5,015 nt of DNA. Source: CAYLYP01 sp964387795. Its GTDB lineage: Bacteria > Bacteroidota > Bacteroidia > Bacteroidales > UBA7960. Numbering within the stretch: position 1 is the stretch's first letter; each line of letters begins with the position of its first letter. The stretch is from the NCBI GenBank assembly GCA_964387795.1, contig CAYLYP010000142.1:1-5015 (forward strand), read 5' to 3'. The notes under the pieces were generated by a model. That model did not search any database. It saw only the letters and a program-made list of their open reading frames with translations, and had not been told where the DNA came from. Positions 1 through 5,015 of the stretch are shown in pieces. Position numbers and translations under genes: made by a program.

Positions 1-42
1 CCAGATGATATTCCTTTAACCCACTGCTTTTGTATTCAATTT

Positions 43-58
43 GCTAATTCGCTAATTA
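43..58. repeat. Two tandem GCTAATT(C/A) units
   Basis: GCTAATTC is followed directly by GCTAATTA, with AATT-rich flanks. Short runs of this type are frequent in Bacteroidota intergenic DNA. The rest of 1-120 shows no convincing gene on either strand. A 20-codon minus-strand frame (118-56) exists there but has no recognisable content, and no good terminator hairpin follows the toxin remnant. Confidence 0.25.
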
Positions 59-120
59 AATTAACATCACCAGATTATCTTTGATAACAATTTCTGCATT
101 TATAGTATCTTGACACATGG

Positions 121-450
121 TTATTTTTTTAGTTCCTGTAGGAGTGTATTCAATGCTTCCACTGCTATTTCATATTTGATTGATTTGTGTGTCTCTATTA
201 TTTGGTTGATCAATGTACTTTCTTCTTCCAGGTGTACTTCATCTTCCAATATTTTAATGAACCCATTTAGGATTTTCTCAGTGTCACTGAGTATTGATTT
301 CATATCTCTACCCAATAGGCATGCCCCGGCAGTAAATGAATTGAAATTATCAGCCTCGTAAATATCATAATGCTCTGTTGCTGCTCTTTCAATGTTTATA
401 TCCAGATAGTTTTCAATTATAAAAGCCAAATCATCCTCGTCTTTATTGGA
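121..450 (-). pseudogene. 5'-truncated remnant of an AbiEii-type nucleotidyltransferase toxin
   Basis: The frame is open from just after an in-frame TAA (453-451) to the TAA at 121-123, giving 109 codons. It has no ATG start. The first possible start is TTG at 429-427, with GAGG five bases before it. The text opens mid-domain with NKDEDDLAFIIENYLDIN and continues with NFNSFTAGACLLGRD. The KDxxDL element and the (A/G)xxLLGRDxxxIL element resemble the helical C-terminal half of AbiEii/AbiGii-family toxins, which as full proteins are about 250-300 residues. The N-terminal nucleotidyltransferase core (the GS motif with its metal-binding acidic residues) is absent. The position directly behind an AbiEi-type antitoxin supports the assignment. 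A deletion of roughly 150-190 codons just after the antitoxin stop would explain the layout. A short helical protein from the TTG could still be made but should lack transferase activity. The family call rests on remembered motifs. Confidence 0.6.
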
Positions 451-462
451 TTATTAAGGTCT

Positions 463-1518
463 TCACCTGATATGTTGCAATTCATTTTCTAAAATTATTT
501 GTGCTATTTCAACATTCCTGCCAAAACCACTTCCAATTAGATCGGCATAGACTAATAAGGGAGGGGTGGTTTGCTTGTTATTTGGATTTTGTTTCCAGAA
601 AATTTGAAGTATTTCTACTTTGCCATTTGGATCAGGCACCAGCCCTATTCCCTGTCCTATATTTTGCCAGCTTTGCGTTGTATAGATGCTGAATTTCTCA
701 GGGAGCAACTGATTGGTAAGTAGCGCAGCTGCCGGCTCTGCACCCCACAGCGTAACTCCTTCTTCATTGTCCAAATAAAGATTTCGCCAGGTATGAGTAA
801 GATCGGTTTTTATAAAACTCATTTGCTTTTTGACCAATCGGGGGCGAAAAACATCATGATAGGCAATTACCCAACGTTCGAGCAATGCCGCTTTGTTTTT
901 TAATACTCGTTTGAGTTTAGTTTTGAGAATGAAATTTTGTTCTTCCAGTTCTTTCATTATGTTACTGACAGAACCAATTGATACATCTGCCAATTCAGCA
1001 AGCTCCCGGTAAGAAAGCTGCAAATTATCAGGATTGCTGAGCAGGTTGAAAATAATTTTGATACCTGCTTCCTGAAAAGCTTTTGCATGATTGGTTCTTG
1101 CCTTTTTGTGTACTTTTTGACCTGCAATATATAATAGAAGCTCCTTGTATTTAATGAAGCAATTACCGGCTACATCCAAATAGTTTATTCCGTTTTCGCG
1201 CAATTCAAGTGCTACATCACTTACAATGTATTTGGCAATAACGAGCGTTGGACGATTGTTTTTTGCATTCAACTCATCCAGACGGGCATTCAGAAAACCT
1301 TTATTTTCATTACGCAACTCGTTTTTCGCTTCAACCGCAAACTCATGACCGTTTATACAAATGATGTTATCGTATTCGTTCAGTCGGCCCTTAATAGTGA
1401 TATCTAGTCCTGTTAGTTGTCCCAGGGCTGCACTTGCATCGTAGATGCAATCGTTGTTTGGATGCATATATAATTGATGTTTGTTCAGTGAAACAAAACG
1501 TTCATTGTCAATGAACAT
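463..1518 (-). CDS. AbiEi-type antitoxin / winged-helix transcriptional regulator (type IV toxin-antitoxin)
   Basis: 351 residues, resembling the AbiEi_2 (COG4861-like) antitoxin family, which neutralises AbiEii nucleotidyltransferase toxins and represses the operon. The N-terminal part (about 20-135) has a nuclease-fold look: a beta hairpin with YDNIICINGHEFAVEAK (Asp50, Glu63, Lys65), then LVIAKYIVSDVALELRENG and the family-typical NYLDVAGNCFI (112-122). A winged helix follows at about 145-200 (IIFNLL...LSYRELAELADVSIGSVSNIMKELEEQNFI). The C-terminal domain (about 210-351) carries WGAEPAAALLT and LLVYADLIGSGFGRNVEIAQIIL, also typical of the family. The ATG at 1518 gives the longest frame, but the promoter touches it. 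Met18 (ATG at 1467-1465) would leave a leader of about 50 nt and is a serious alternative. The partner toxin gene follows after 12 bp but only as a truncated remnant, so this is now probably a solitary regulator. The frame itself is intact. Confidence 0.85.
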   Translation of the reverse strand: MFIDNERFVSLNKHQLYMHPNNDCIYDASAALGQLTGLDITIKGRLNEYDNIICINGHEFAVEAKNELRNENKGFLNARLDELNAKNNRPTLVIAKYIVSDVALELRENGINYLDVAGNCFIKYKELLLYIAGQKVHKKARTNHAKAFQEAGIKIIFNLLSNPDNLQLSYRELAELADVSIGSVSNIMKELEEQNFILKTKLKRVLKNKAALLERWVIAYHDVFRPRLVKKQMSFIKTDLTHTWRNLYLDNEEGVTLWGAEPAAALLTNQLLPEKFSIYTTQSWQNIGQGIGLVPDPNGKVEILQIFWKQNPNNKQTTPPLLVYADLIGSGFGRNVEIAQIILENELQHIR

Positions 1519-1533
1519 GCAAATATAATGAAC
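1500..1533. promoter_or_regulatory. Probable autoregulatory operator: palindrome plus a third half-site
   Basis: On the minus strand, GTTCATTGACAATGAAC (1516-1500) is a perfect 17-bp palindrome (8-bp arms, one central base). A third copy of the half-site, GTTCATT (1533-1527), lies 17 bp upstream in the same orientation and abuts or overlaps the -7 box by one base. The palindrome covers the predicted transcript start and the codons for residues 1-7. AbiEi antitoxins are known to repress their own operons by binding inverted repeats in the promoter, so the encoded winged-helix protein is the obvious candidate ligand. Binding itself is inference. Confidence 0.6.
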
Positions 1534-1551
1534 AAAATAGGAATAACCAAA
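1520..1551 (-). promoter_or_regulatory. Consensus Bacteroidota promoter abutting the antitoxin ATG
   Basis: On the minus strand, TTTG (1551-1548), a 20-bp spacer and TATATTTG (1527-1520) match the Bacteroidota -33 TTTG / -7 TAnnTTTG consensus at every defined base. One base (C, 1519) separates the -7 box from the ATG at 1518. Transcription would therefore begin at or just inside the annotated start codon. The mRNA is then leaderless, or translation begins further in (see the coding entry). Confidence 0.65.
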
Positions 1552-1613
1552 TGATAATCAAGGATAAAAAATTATGTTCGATTTGGATTTGTGATGCTGT
1601 TCAGGGAAACGTT

Positions 1614-1673
1614 CTTTGCGTTCTTTGCGGTTAATGGTTTTTTACCGCAAAGGGCGCAAAGTTCCCGCAAAGG
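1614..1673. repeat. REP-like inverted repeat of the CTTTGCG / CGCAAAG type
   Basis: The left arm (1614-1631, CTTTGCGTTCTTTGCGGT) pairs with the right arm (1644-1661, ACCGCAAAGGGCGCAAAG) over 18 bp. The only two non-Watson-Crick positions would be wobble pairs in RNA form (T/U opposite G). The loop is 12 nt (TAATGGTTTTTT). A further CCGCAAAGG copy follows at 1665-1673, so the CGCAAAG core occurs three times on the right side and twice, inverted, on the left. It resembles dispersed palindromic repeats that I recall from Bacteroidota intergenic DNA. It does not end in a proper U-tract on the minus strand, so a terminator role is unlikely. No transposase is nearby. Confidence 0.7.
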
Positions 1674-1719
1674 TTCTCATAGCTTATAAAGCCCATAATC
1701 AATTGAACTTAAATTTGAG

Positions 1720-1754
1720 TAATTTGTGAATCCATTTATGATAATCTGTGGAAT
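1720..1754. repeat. Two degenerate copies of TAAT(T/C)TGTG(G)AAT
   Basis: TAATTTGTGAAT (1720-1731) and TAATCTGTGGAAT (1742-1754) are near-identical units starting 22 bp apart. Similar 'aat-tgtg-aat' tracts are, as I recall, common intergenic filler in Bacteroidota genomes, often near CTTTGCG hairpins such as the one at 1614-1661. No function can be assigned, and the match is short enough to be chance. Confidence 0.3.
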
Positions 1755-1815
1755 AAAAAGGATTTTAATTTATTAAACCCTGTTTTTATCACAAGGGCAT
1801 AAATAGATAAAAATA

Positions 1816-1840
1816 CAAAAGGGGCCAATGGCCCCTTTTG
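1816..1840 (-). terminator. Intrinsic terminator of the protease gene
   Basis: A perfect 11-bp stem, CAAAAGGGGCC (1816-1826) and GGCCCCTTTTG (1830-1840), has a 3-nt loop. It lies 25 bp past the protease stop. On the minus strand it is followed by TATTTTTATC. The plus strand also has a T-run (CATTTTTTG), so the structure could work in both directions. It should isolate the protease transcript from the antitoxin gene downstream. Confidence 0.9.
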
Positions 1841-1865
1841 CATTTTTTGATTATCTGATAAAATA

Positions 1866-4424
1866 CTATCTGACAACAAATTTCTTAGCTACAGATTTTC
1901 CTTCCGAGCCTAAAACAACATAATAAATCCCGGCTTTTAAAGAGCTTACATCCAACTGGACATTGCTTTGGCCATCGCTTACTTTTTCAATCAATAGTTG
2001 TCCCTGAAGGTTAAATACCTTTACATTCAAGCTTTCCCAACGGGCAGGATATGCAATATTAAGGTTCTGGGAAGCAGGTACCGGGCTTAGTATAACCTGG
2101 CTTTCCTCCTTGTCTTCAATACTAACATTGCTTACTGAAACCGTAACGATGTTACTTGCACCTGATTCTCCCGATGGGGAAGAGTATAATGCAGTCACGT
2201 GATAATTATAAGATCCTGTGCTTACAGTGGTATTGGTATATGCAAGGGTTGAAGCATTATTTATTGTTGTGATAAGCTGATTGTTCCTATATACCTTATA
2301 GCCCGACAAGGTTGCTTTAGCATCTTTTGTTTCAATGGTGCCAGGCTCTACAGCAATACTTTGAAGAGGTGCAGAAACAGATGTTTTTTGGGCTTTTCCT
2401 GTTTCAAGGACAATTTCTGTCATTTCATTATCAGTAATATTGTTTTTAGTGCCATAGTAACCCAGGTACACTTTGATCAAGAGTTCATAAGCAGTTGTTT
2501 CATCCTGATAGATTGTCCAATCGCCAGCAGAACCGTAGTATGAATGGGTTGAATTCATGGCAACAGCATTGGCCAATGAACTTGGGTGCCCGCTGGCATC
2601 CACCGGGGCAACAGCAACATAAAAATCACCGGTAACAGTTAAAGGTGAACTAAGGGTGTGTTCAATTTCAACAAGATGAGAGGCAGTTAGAACCGGAGAG
2701 GTATAGAGAGGTGTATTATTGCCTAAACTATAGATTTTAAACCTGAATTGGTCAGAAGGCCAGGGATAACCAGAATGTTCATAGAATGTATGTCCAATCT
2801 TCGTAATTGTAGCAGGGTATGAATAAATGAAATCGGAAGAAGAGAACTTAACAGCTCTTTCAGAGGTAGCCCAAACAAGGTTGGTATAATCGGAGGCATA
2901 AGAAAACCAGTTATAAACCATTGCCCCTGACGAAGGTGCCTGCCAGTTTAGGATGACAGAGTTTCCCGATGCATAGCCTGTAAGGTTTCGGGGAGGGTTC
3001 ATAGTAGAAGAACCATTGGGGTCATAGCCCTGAAGGGTGGTTGGATTTGTGCCTGCAGGATCGAGCCATGGCTGGAGGCGGGCAGCATTGGTGGATCCAT
3101 TTGAAAGCCAGTGATAGTCGAAACGGCCATAATAGTCAGGGCTTGTTTGGGAGGTACATGTAGAAGAGCCACCAGATAAAGTTCCAATGATAAGTCCCTG
3201 ATTGTTGAAGATAGGCGATCCGGATGAACCACCTTCAGTTACACCATGATTAGTAACAGTTTCTGCCCATATCACCCGCCAGGCAGAGTTGGTAGCCATC
3301 TGTGATCCGCCAATATTAGGCGAAGCAGAAGTGAGTACAGAGGTATAGGTAGATATTTTTTTTGCATCACCTGAAGGGTGGTGAATACTTACTCCTGAAG
3401 TGCTGGGAGTAGTTGACCTGCTCCAACCGTTATAATAAGGGTTCCATGAAAGCGGAGGGGTTTGGTTCAATAATACAAGCTGAAAGTCGGAGCCACCACT
3501 CATTGAGCCCATAGCTTTCATCAGACAGCCGGTAATCATATTGTTGGGAGGGGTACCAGAATTGGCACATGTGGCACGTTCATAATTAAAGTAAAACTGC
3601 CATACGTTATGATCGGCAACACTGGCCTCAGCACCGCAGTGCCATGCAGTGAGGAACAAAGGGGATGCATCCTGGTTTGTATTGTTCACTAAACTGCCAG
3701 AACACCAATACCAGCTTGAACCTTCCCTGAAAAGGATTCTTGCCACACCGCGTTTTTCAGTCTGCCAGTTTGCTCCTTCAGGACAATTGATATTTATTTC
3801 ACAGAATTCTGAATCACCAAGGTCTTTTGTTGTTAGAGCAGAAGCACCATTATATACCCAAATAAGCTCTTCGATATGTAATTTGGCCAGGCTTTTTTCA
3901 CCAGGATTAAGCTTTTCGGCATATTCAATTATTAAAGCATCGCCCGGCACGATATGGGTGCTTAAGGTCTGACTTTCGTTATTGTTTTCAGAGCCAATGG
4001 CACCCACAACAAACGACTTGTCGGGAGTATAAACAAAAAGCTCACCATTCTCAGGCAGGATAAACTGATCAAATACAAGGCCCAATGCCAAAGCGCCATC
4101 CGAACCCAATGCATATTGCCAGATTGTGAAGCCATCAGCGCTTGTATATGATTTGGCATTTTCAAAAAAGTCTATGTTTACAGGAACTTTTAAACCTGCT
4201 CTTTTGGGAAGCCCTTTTTCCAAATCAGTAATGGCATCTTCATCCAGAAGCTGGCTTATTGGGATTGGCTGTGTATAGCTATGAATTTGATCCACAACAA
4301 AAGCACTGTTTTGCTTAAATGACGGGGGTGTTTTTTCTTTAAGTATCTGTGCTTGCAGATGTTGGGCAAAGAAAACAAGGATAGCAGCTACCATCCATAA
4401 GCGTAGATTGGCTTTGATATTCAT
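1866..4424 (-). CDS. T9SS-secreted lysyl endopeptidase-like serine protease (family S1, Achromobacter protease I type)
   Basis: 852-residue secreted endopeptidase. Residues 1-25 are a signal peptide (KANLR basic start, hydrophobic WMVAAILVFFA, likely cut after LQA25). Residues 26 to about 200 are a propeptide. The catalytic domain (about 201-460) has His262 in LTAWHC, Asp313 in GGSDFQ and Ser401 in GGSSGSP. Cys208/214, 241/263 and 286/423 are spaced almost exactly as the three disulfides of Achromobacter lyticus protease I (6-12, 36-58, 80-216; pairing there 6-216, 12-80, 36-58). Asp430 in PDYYGR aligns with the S1-pocket Asp225 that gives Lys specificity. The Trp169/His210 pair of that enzyme is not evident (Ser417 sits in the His210 place). 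Cys300 is extra. Next come an apparently split Fn3 domain (476-500 and 704-765) with a beta-rich insert (about 501-657), and a T9SS type A sorting domain (777-852). Start: ATG at 4424, the only one giving a full signal peptide. The gene is monocistronic by its flanking terminators. Substrate is inferred; the role is probably extracellular protein degradation. Confidence 0.93.
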   Translation of the reverse strand: MNIKANLRLWMVAAILVFFAQHLQAQILKEKTPPSFKQNSAFVVDQIHSYTQPIPISQLLDEDAITDLEKGLPKRAGLKVPVNIDFFENAKSYTSADGFTIWQYALGSDGALALGLVFDQFILPENGELFVYTPDKSFVVGAIGSENNNESQTLSTHIVPGDALIIEYAEKLNPGEKSLAKLHIEELIWVYNGASALTTKDLGDSEFCEININCPEGANWQTEKRGVARILFREGSSWYWCSGSLVNNTNQDASPLFLTAWHCGAEASVADHNVWQFYFNYERATCANSGTPPNNMITGCLMKAMGSMSGGSDFQLVLLNQTPPLSWNPYYNGWSRSTTPSTSGVSIHHPSGDAKKISTYTSVLTSASPNIGGSQMATNSAWRVIWAETVTNHGVTEGGSSGSPIFNNQGLIIGTLSGGSSTCTSQTSPDYYGRFDYHWLSNGSTNAARLQPWLDPAGTNPTTLQGYDPNGSSTMNPPRNLTGYASGNSVILNWQAPSSGAMVYNWFSYASDYTNLVWATSERAVKFSSSDFIYSYPATITKIGHTFYEHSGYPWPSDQFRFKIYSLGNNTPLYTSPVLTASHLVEIEHTLSSPLTVTGDFYVAVAPVDASGHPSSLANAVAMNSTHSYYGSAGDWTIYQDETTAYELLIKVYLGYYGTKNNITDNEMTEIVLETGKAQKTSVSAPLQSIAVEPGTIETKDAKATLSGYKVYRNNQLITTINNASTLAYTNTTVSTGSYNYHVTALYSSPSGESGASNIVTVSVSNVSIEDKEESQVILSPVPASQNLNIAYPARWESLNVKVFNLQGQLLIEKVSDGQSNVQLDVSSLKAGIYYVVLGSEGKSVAKKFVVR

Positions 4425-4508
4425 GGTTTTTTGTTTTAAAATTATATCATGACAGCATGAAGTCTCACATTATGCTTTAACAAATTACAAATAAACCCTC
4501 TTTTCACA

Positions 4509-4520
4509 TTGCTTAAGCAA
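4509..4520. promoter_or_regulatory. 12-bp perfect palindrome at the predicted protease transcript start
   Basis: TTGCTTAAGCAA is a perfect 12-bp palindrome lying one base past the candidate -7 box. Its place over the predicted +1 is typical of a repressor operator, or it could be a short hairpin at the mRNA 5' end. No second copy of the palindrome was found in the window, and no regulator can be named. A chance occurrence is possible. Confidence 0.25.
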
Positions 4521-4521
4521 G

Positions 4522-4552
4522 TAAAACTACCCGTTTTTTACAATGTATCAAA
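4522..4552 (-). promoter_or_regulatory. Candidate Bacteroidota promoter of the protease gene
   Basis: Read on the minus strand, TTTG (4552-4549) is followed after 19 bp by TAGTTTTA (4529-4522). This matches the Bacteroidota sigma-ABfr consensus (-33 TTTG, -7 TAnnTTTG) except for the last base of the -7 box. Transcription would start around 4515-4519, giving a leader of roughly 90 nt before the protease ATG. It lies downstream of the preceding terminator, as expected for an independent transcript. Another TTTG-rich stretch (TTTATTTGTAATTTG, near 4480-4496) is a weaker alternative. Confidence 0.4.
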
Positions 4553-4582
4553 AAAATATGCATGATAAGCTAATATAATAAA

Positions 4583-4619
4583 AAAAAATGACGGACTGTA
4601 TGGCAGCCCGTCATTTTTT
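4583..4619 (-). terminator. Intrinsic terminator after the T9SS-domain gene
   Basis: A 12-bp perfect stem pairs 4583-4594 (AAAAAATGACGG) with 4608-4619 (CCGTCATTTTTT). After one A/C mismatch, three more pairs (CTG/CAG) close a 5-nt loop, TATGG. The A/T flanks give a U-tract on either strand. Its position just after the stop at 4636 fits termination of the minus-strand gene. There is no opposing plus-strand gene here that would need it. Confidence 0.88.
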
Positions 4620-4635
4620 ATGGATAAAACATCAC

Positions 4636-5015
4636 TTATTTTTGAAGGGATATTTTGTAAACACTTGTTTTGTTGCCTGATGTAACCTGTAAATAATACA
4701 ATCCATCAGAAAGGTTATCAAGGTTAAATTCTATTTGAGAACCATTAGTGATTTCTTTGATTTCACGGCTTGAAACAACCTGTCCATTGATGTTTATAAG
4801 GTTGATAAGCACATTATCAAAGCTCTGTGCAAATGAAGCAACAACTTTTCCATTGGATGGGTTGGGGAATAAAGTAACACCCATGTTGTTTTCATTTTCA
4901 GGGACCAAATCATTAAAGTCAAAATGTGCAACAATGGTAAGGTCTTCGTTCACTGTAACTTCTAATGGGTTGGTAGTTTCATCAGTACCATTAATTACAT
5001 ATTTAACAAAATGGT
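4636..5015 (-). CDS. C-terminal part of a T9SS-secreted protein with an InlB B-repeat-like module (5' end outside window)
   Basis: The frame is open from the window edge to a stop at 4636-4638, giving about 125 visible residues. The GTG at 4951-4953 is an internal Val codon, because the frame runs on upstream without a stop (visible text ...NPLEVTVNEDLTIVAHFD). That text resembles the last strands of the divergent InlB B-repeat / Flg_new family, whose repeats typically end in 'tvtAxF'. After a short acidic linker (DLVPENENN) comes a canonical T9SS type A sorting domain: GVTLFPNPSNGKV, then LININGQVV, LDNLSDGLYYLQV and the terminal VYKISLQK. In known systems this domain carries the protein across the outer membrane by the Por machinery and is removed or used for surface anchoring. 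The N-terminal effector part is not visible, so the biological role is unknown. A terminator follows 17 bp after the stop, so the gene probably does not share a transcript with the protease downstream. Confidence 0.9.
   Translation of the reverse strand, partial: HFVKYVINGTDETTNPLEVTVNEDLTIVAHFDFNDLVPENENNMGVTLFPNPSNGKVVASFAQSFDNVLINLININGQVVSSREIKEITNGSQIEFNLDNLSDGLYYLQVTSGNKTSVYKISLQK

Noticed and set aside
74..88. TTATC-TTT-GATAA hairpin as a terminator for the toxin remnant
   Set aside because: The stem is only 5 bp, A/T-rich and without a following U-tract on the minus strand.
110..361. Plus-strand open frame of 83 codons antisense to the toxin remnant
   Set aside because: Its Ser/Ile/Leu-rich translation is the complement of the helical remnant. 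The minus strand carries the family-like motifs and the operon context.
501..692. Plus-strand open frame of 63 codons antisense to the antitoxin C-terminus
   Set aside because: It is antisense to a conserved region (LLVYADLIGSGFGRN), with no upstream promoter and no recognisable content.
1614..1673. CRISPR-like array from the repeated CGCAAAG cores
   Set aside because: The copies are inverted and only 7-9 bp long, without regular spacers. A REP-like hairpin explains them better.
2999..3232. Minus-strand open frame of 77 codons inside the protease gene
   Set aside because: It lies fully inside the catalytic-domain coding sequence in another frame, which carries clear family motifs. Its own translation has no recognisable domain.
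3649..3972. Plus-strand open frame of 107 codons antisense to the protease gene
   Set aside because: It is antisense to well-supported coding sequence. The composition follows from the protease codons, and no domain is visible.
3962..4165. Minus-strand open frame of 67 codons inside the protease gene
   Set aside because: It overlaps the propeptide-coding region in another frame and has no promoter or family features. It is a shadow frame.
4447..4460. TCATG-ACAG-CATGA hairpin in the protease leader as a regulatory RNA element
   Set aside because: A 5-bp stem is too weak to support, and nothing around it matches a known riboswitch or leader.

Overview
The window looks like chromosomal DNA from a Bacteroidota (Bacteroidetes) bacterium. 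The evidence is two proteins ending in type IX secretion system (T9SS) type A sorting domains, promoter-like sequences of the Bacteroidota TTTG / TAnnTTTG kind, A-rich leaders without clear Shine-Dalgarno sequences, AT-rich intergenic DNA and a CTTTGCG-type intergenic hairpin repeat. All supported genes lie on the minus strand, so transcription runs from high to low coordinates.

Region by region, in the direction of transcription. (1) 5015-4636: the 3' end of a secreted or surface protein, with the tail of an InlB B-repeat-like module followed by a T9SS sorting domain, closed by a strong hairpin terminator (4583-4619). (2) 4552-1866: a candidate promoter, a 12-bp palindrome at the predicted transcript start, then an 852-residue secreted serine endopeptidase of the Achromobacter lysyl endopeptidase type. 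The protease has a signal peptide, a propeptide, a catalytic domain with an intact His/Asp/Ser triad, a fibronectin type III domain apparently split by an inserted beta-rich domain, and a T9SS domain. A hairpin terminator (1816-1840) closes it. (3) 1865-1519: a gene-free stretch holding that terminator, degenerate repeats, an 18-bp-stem REP-like hairpin and the promoter of the next gene. (4) 1518-463: an AbiEi-type (type IV toxin-antitoxin) antitoxin/transcriptional regulator. (5) 450-121: a 5'-truncated remnant of what is probably its AbiEii-type nucleotidyltransferase toxin partner. (6) 120-1: no convincing gene.

The two halves appear functionally unrelated: cell-surface or secreted proteins on the right, and a decayed defence/toxin-antitoxin locus on the left. 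The most interesting points are in the AbiE-like locus. The toxin gene seems to have lost its catalytic N-terminal half while the antitoxin stays intact. A near-perfect Bacteroidota promoter abuts the antitoxin's first ATG, and a 17-bp perfect palindrome plus a third half-site overlaps the promoter and the first codons. This looks like an autoregulatory operator and puts the annotated start codon in doubt (leaderless mRNA, or a start at Met18). In the protease, cysteine spacing and an S1-pocket Asp point to Lys specificity, and a Lys lies exactly where the propeptide would have to be cut.
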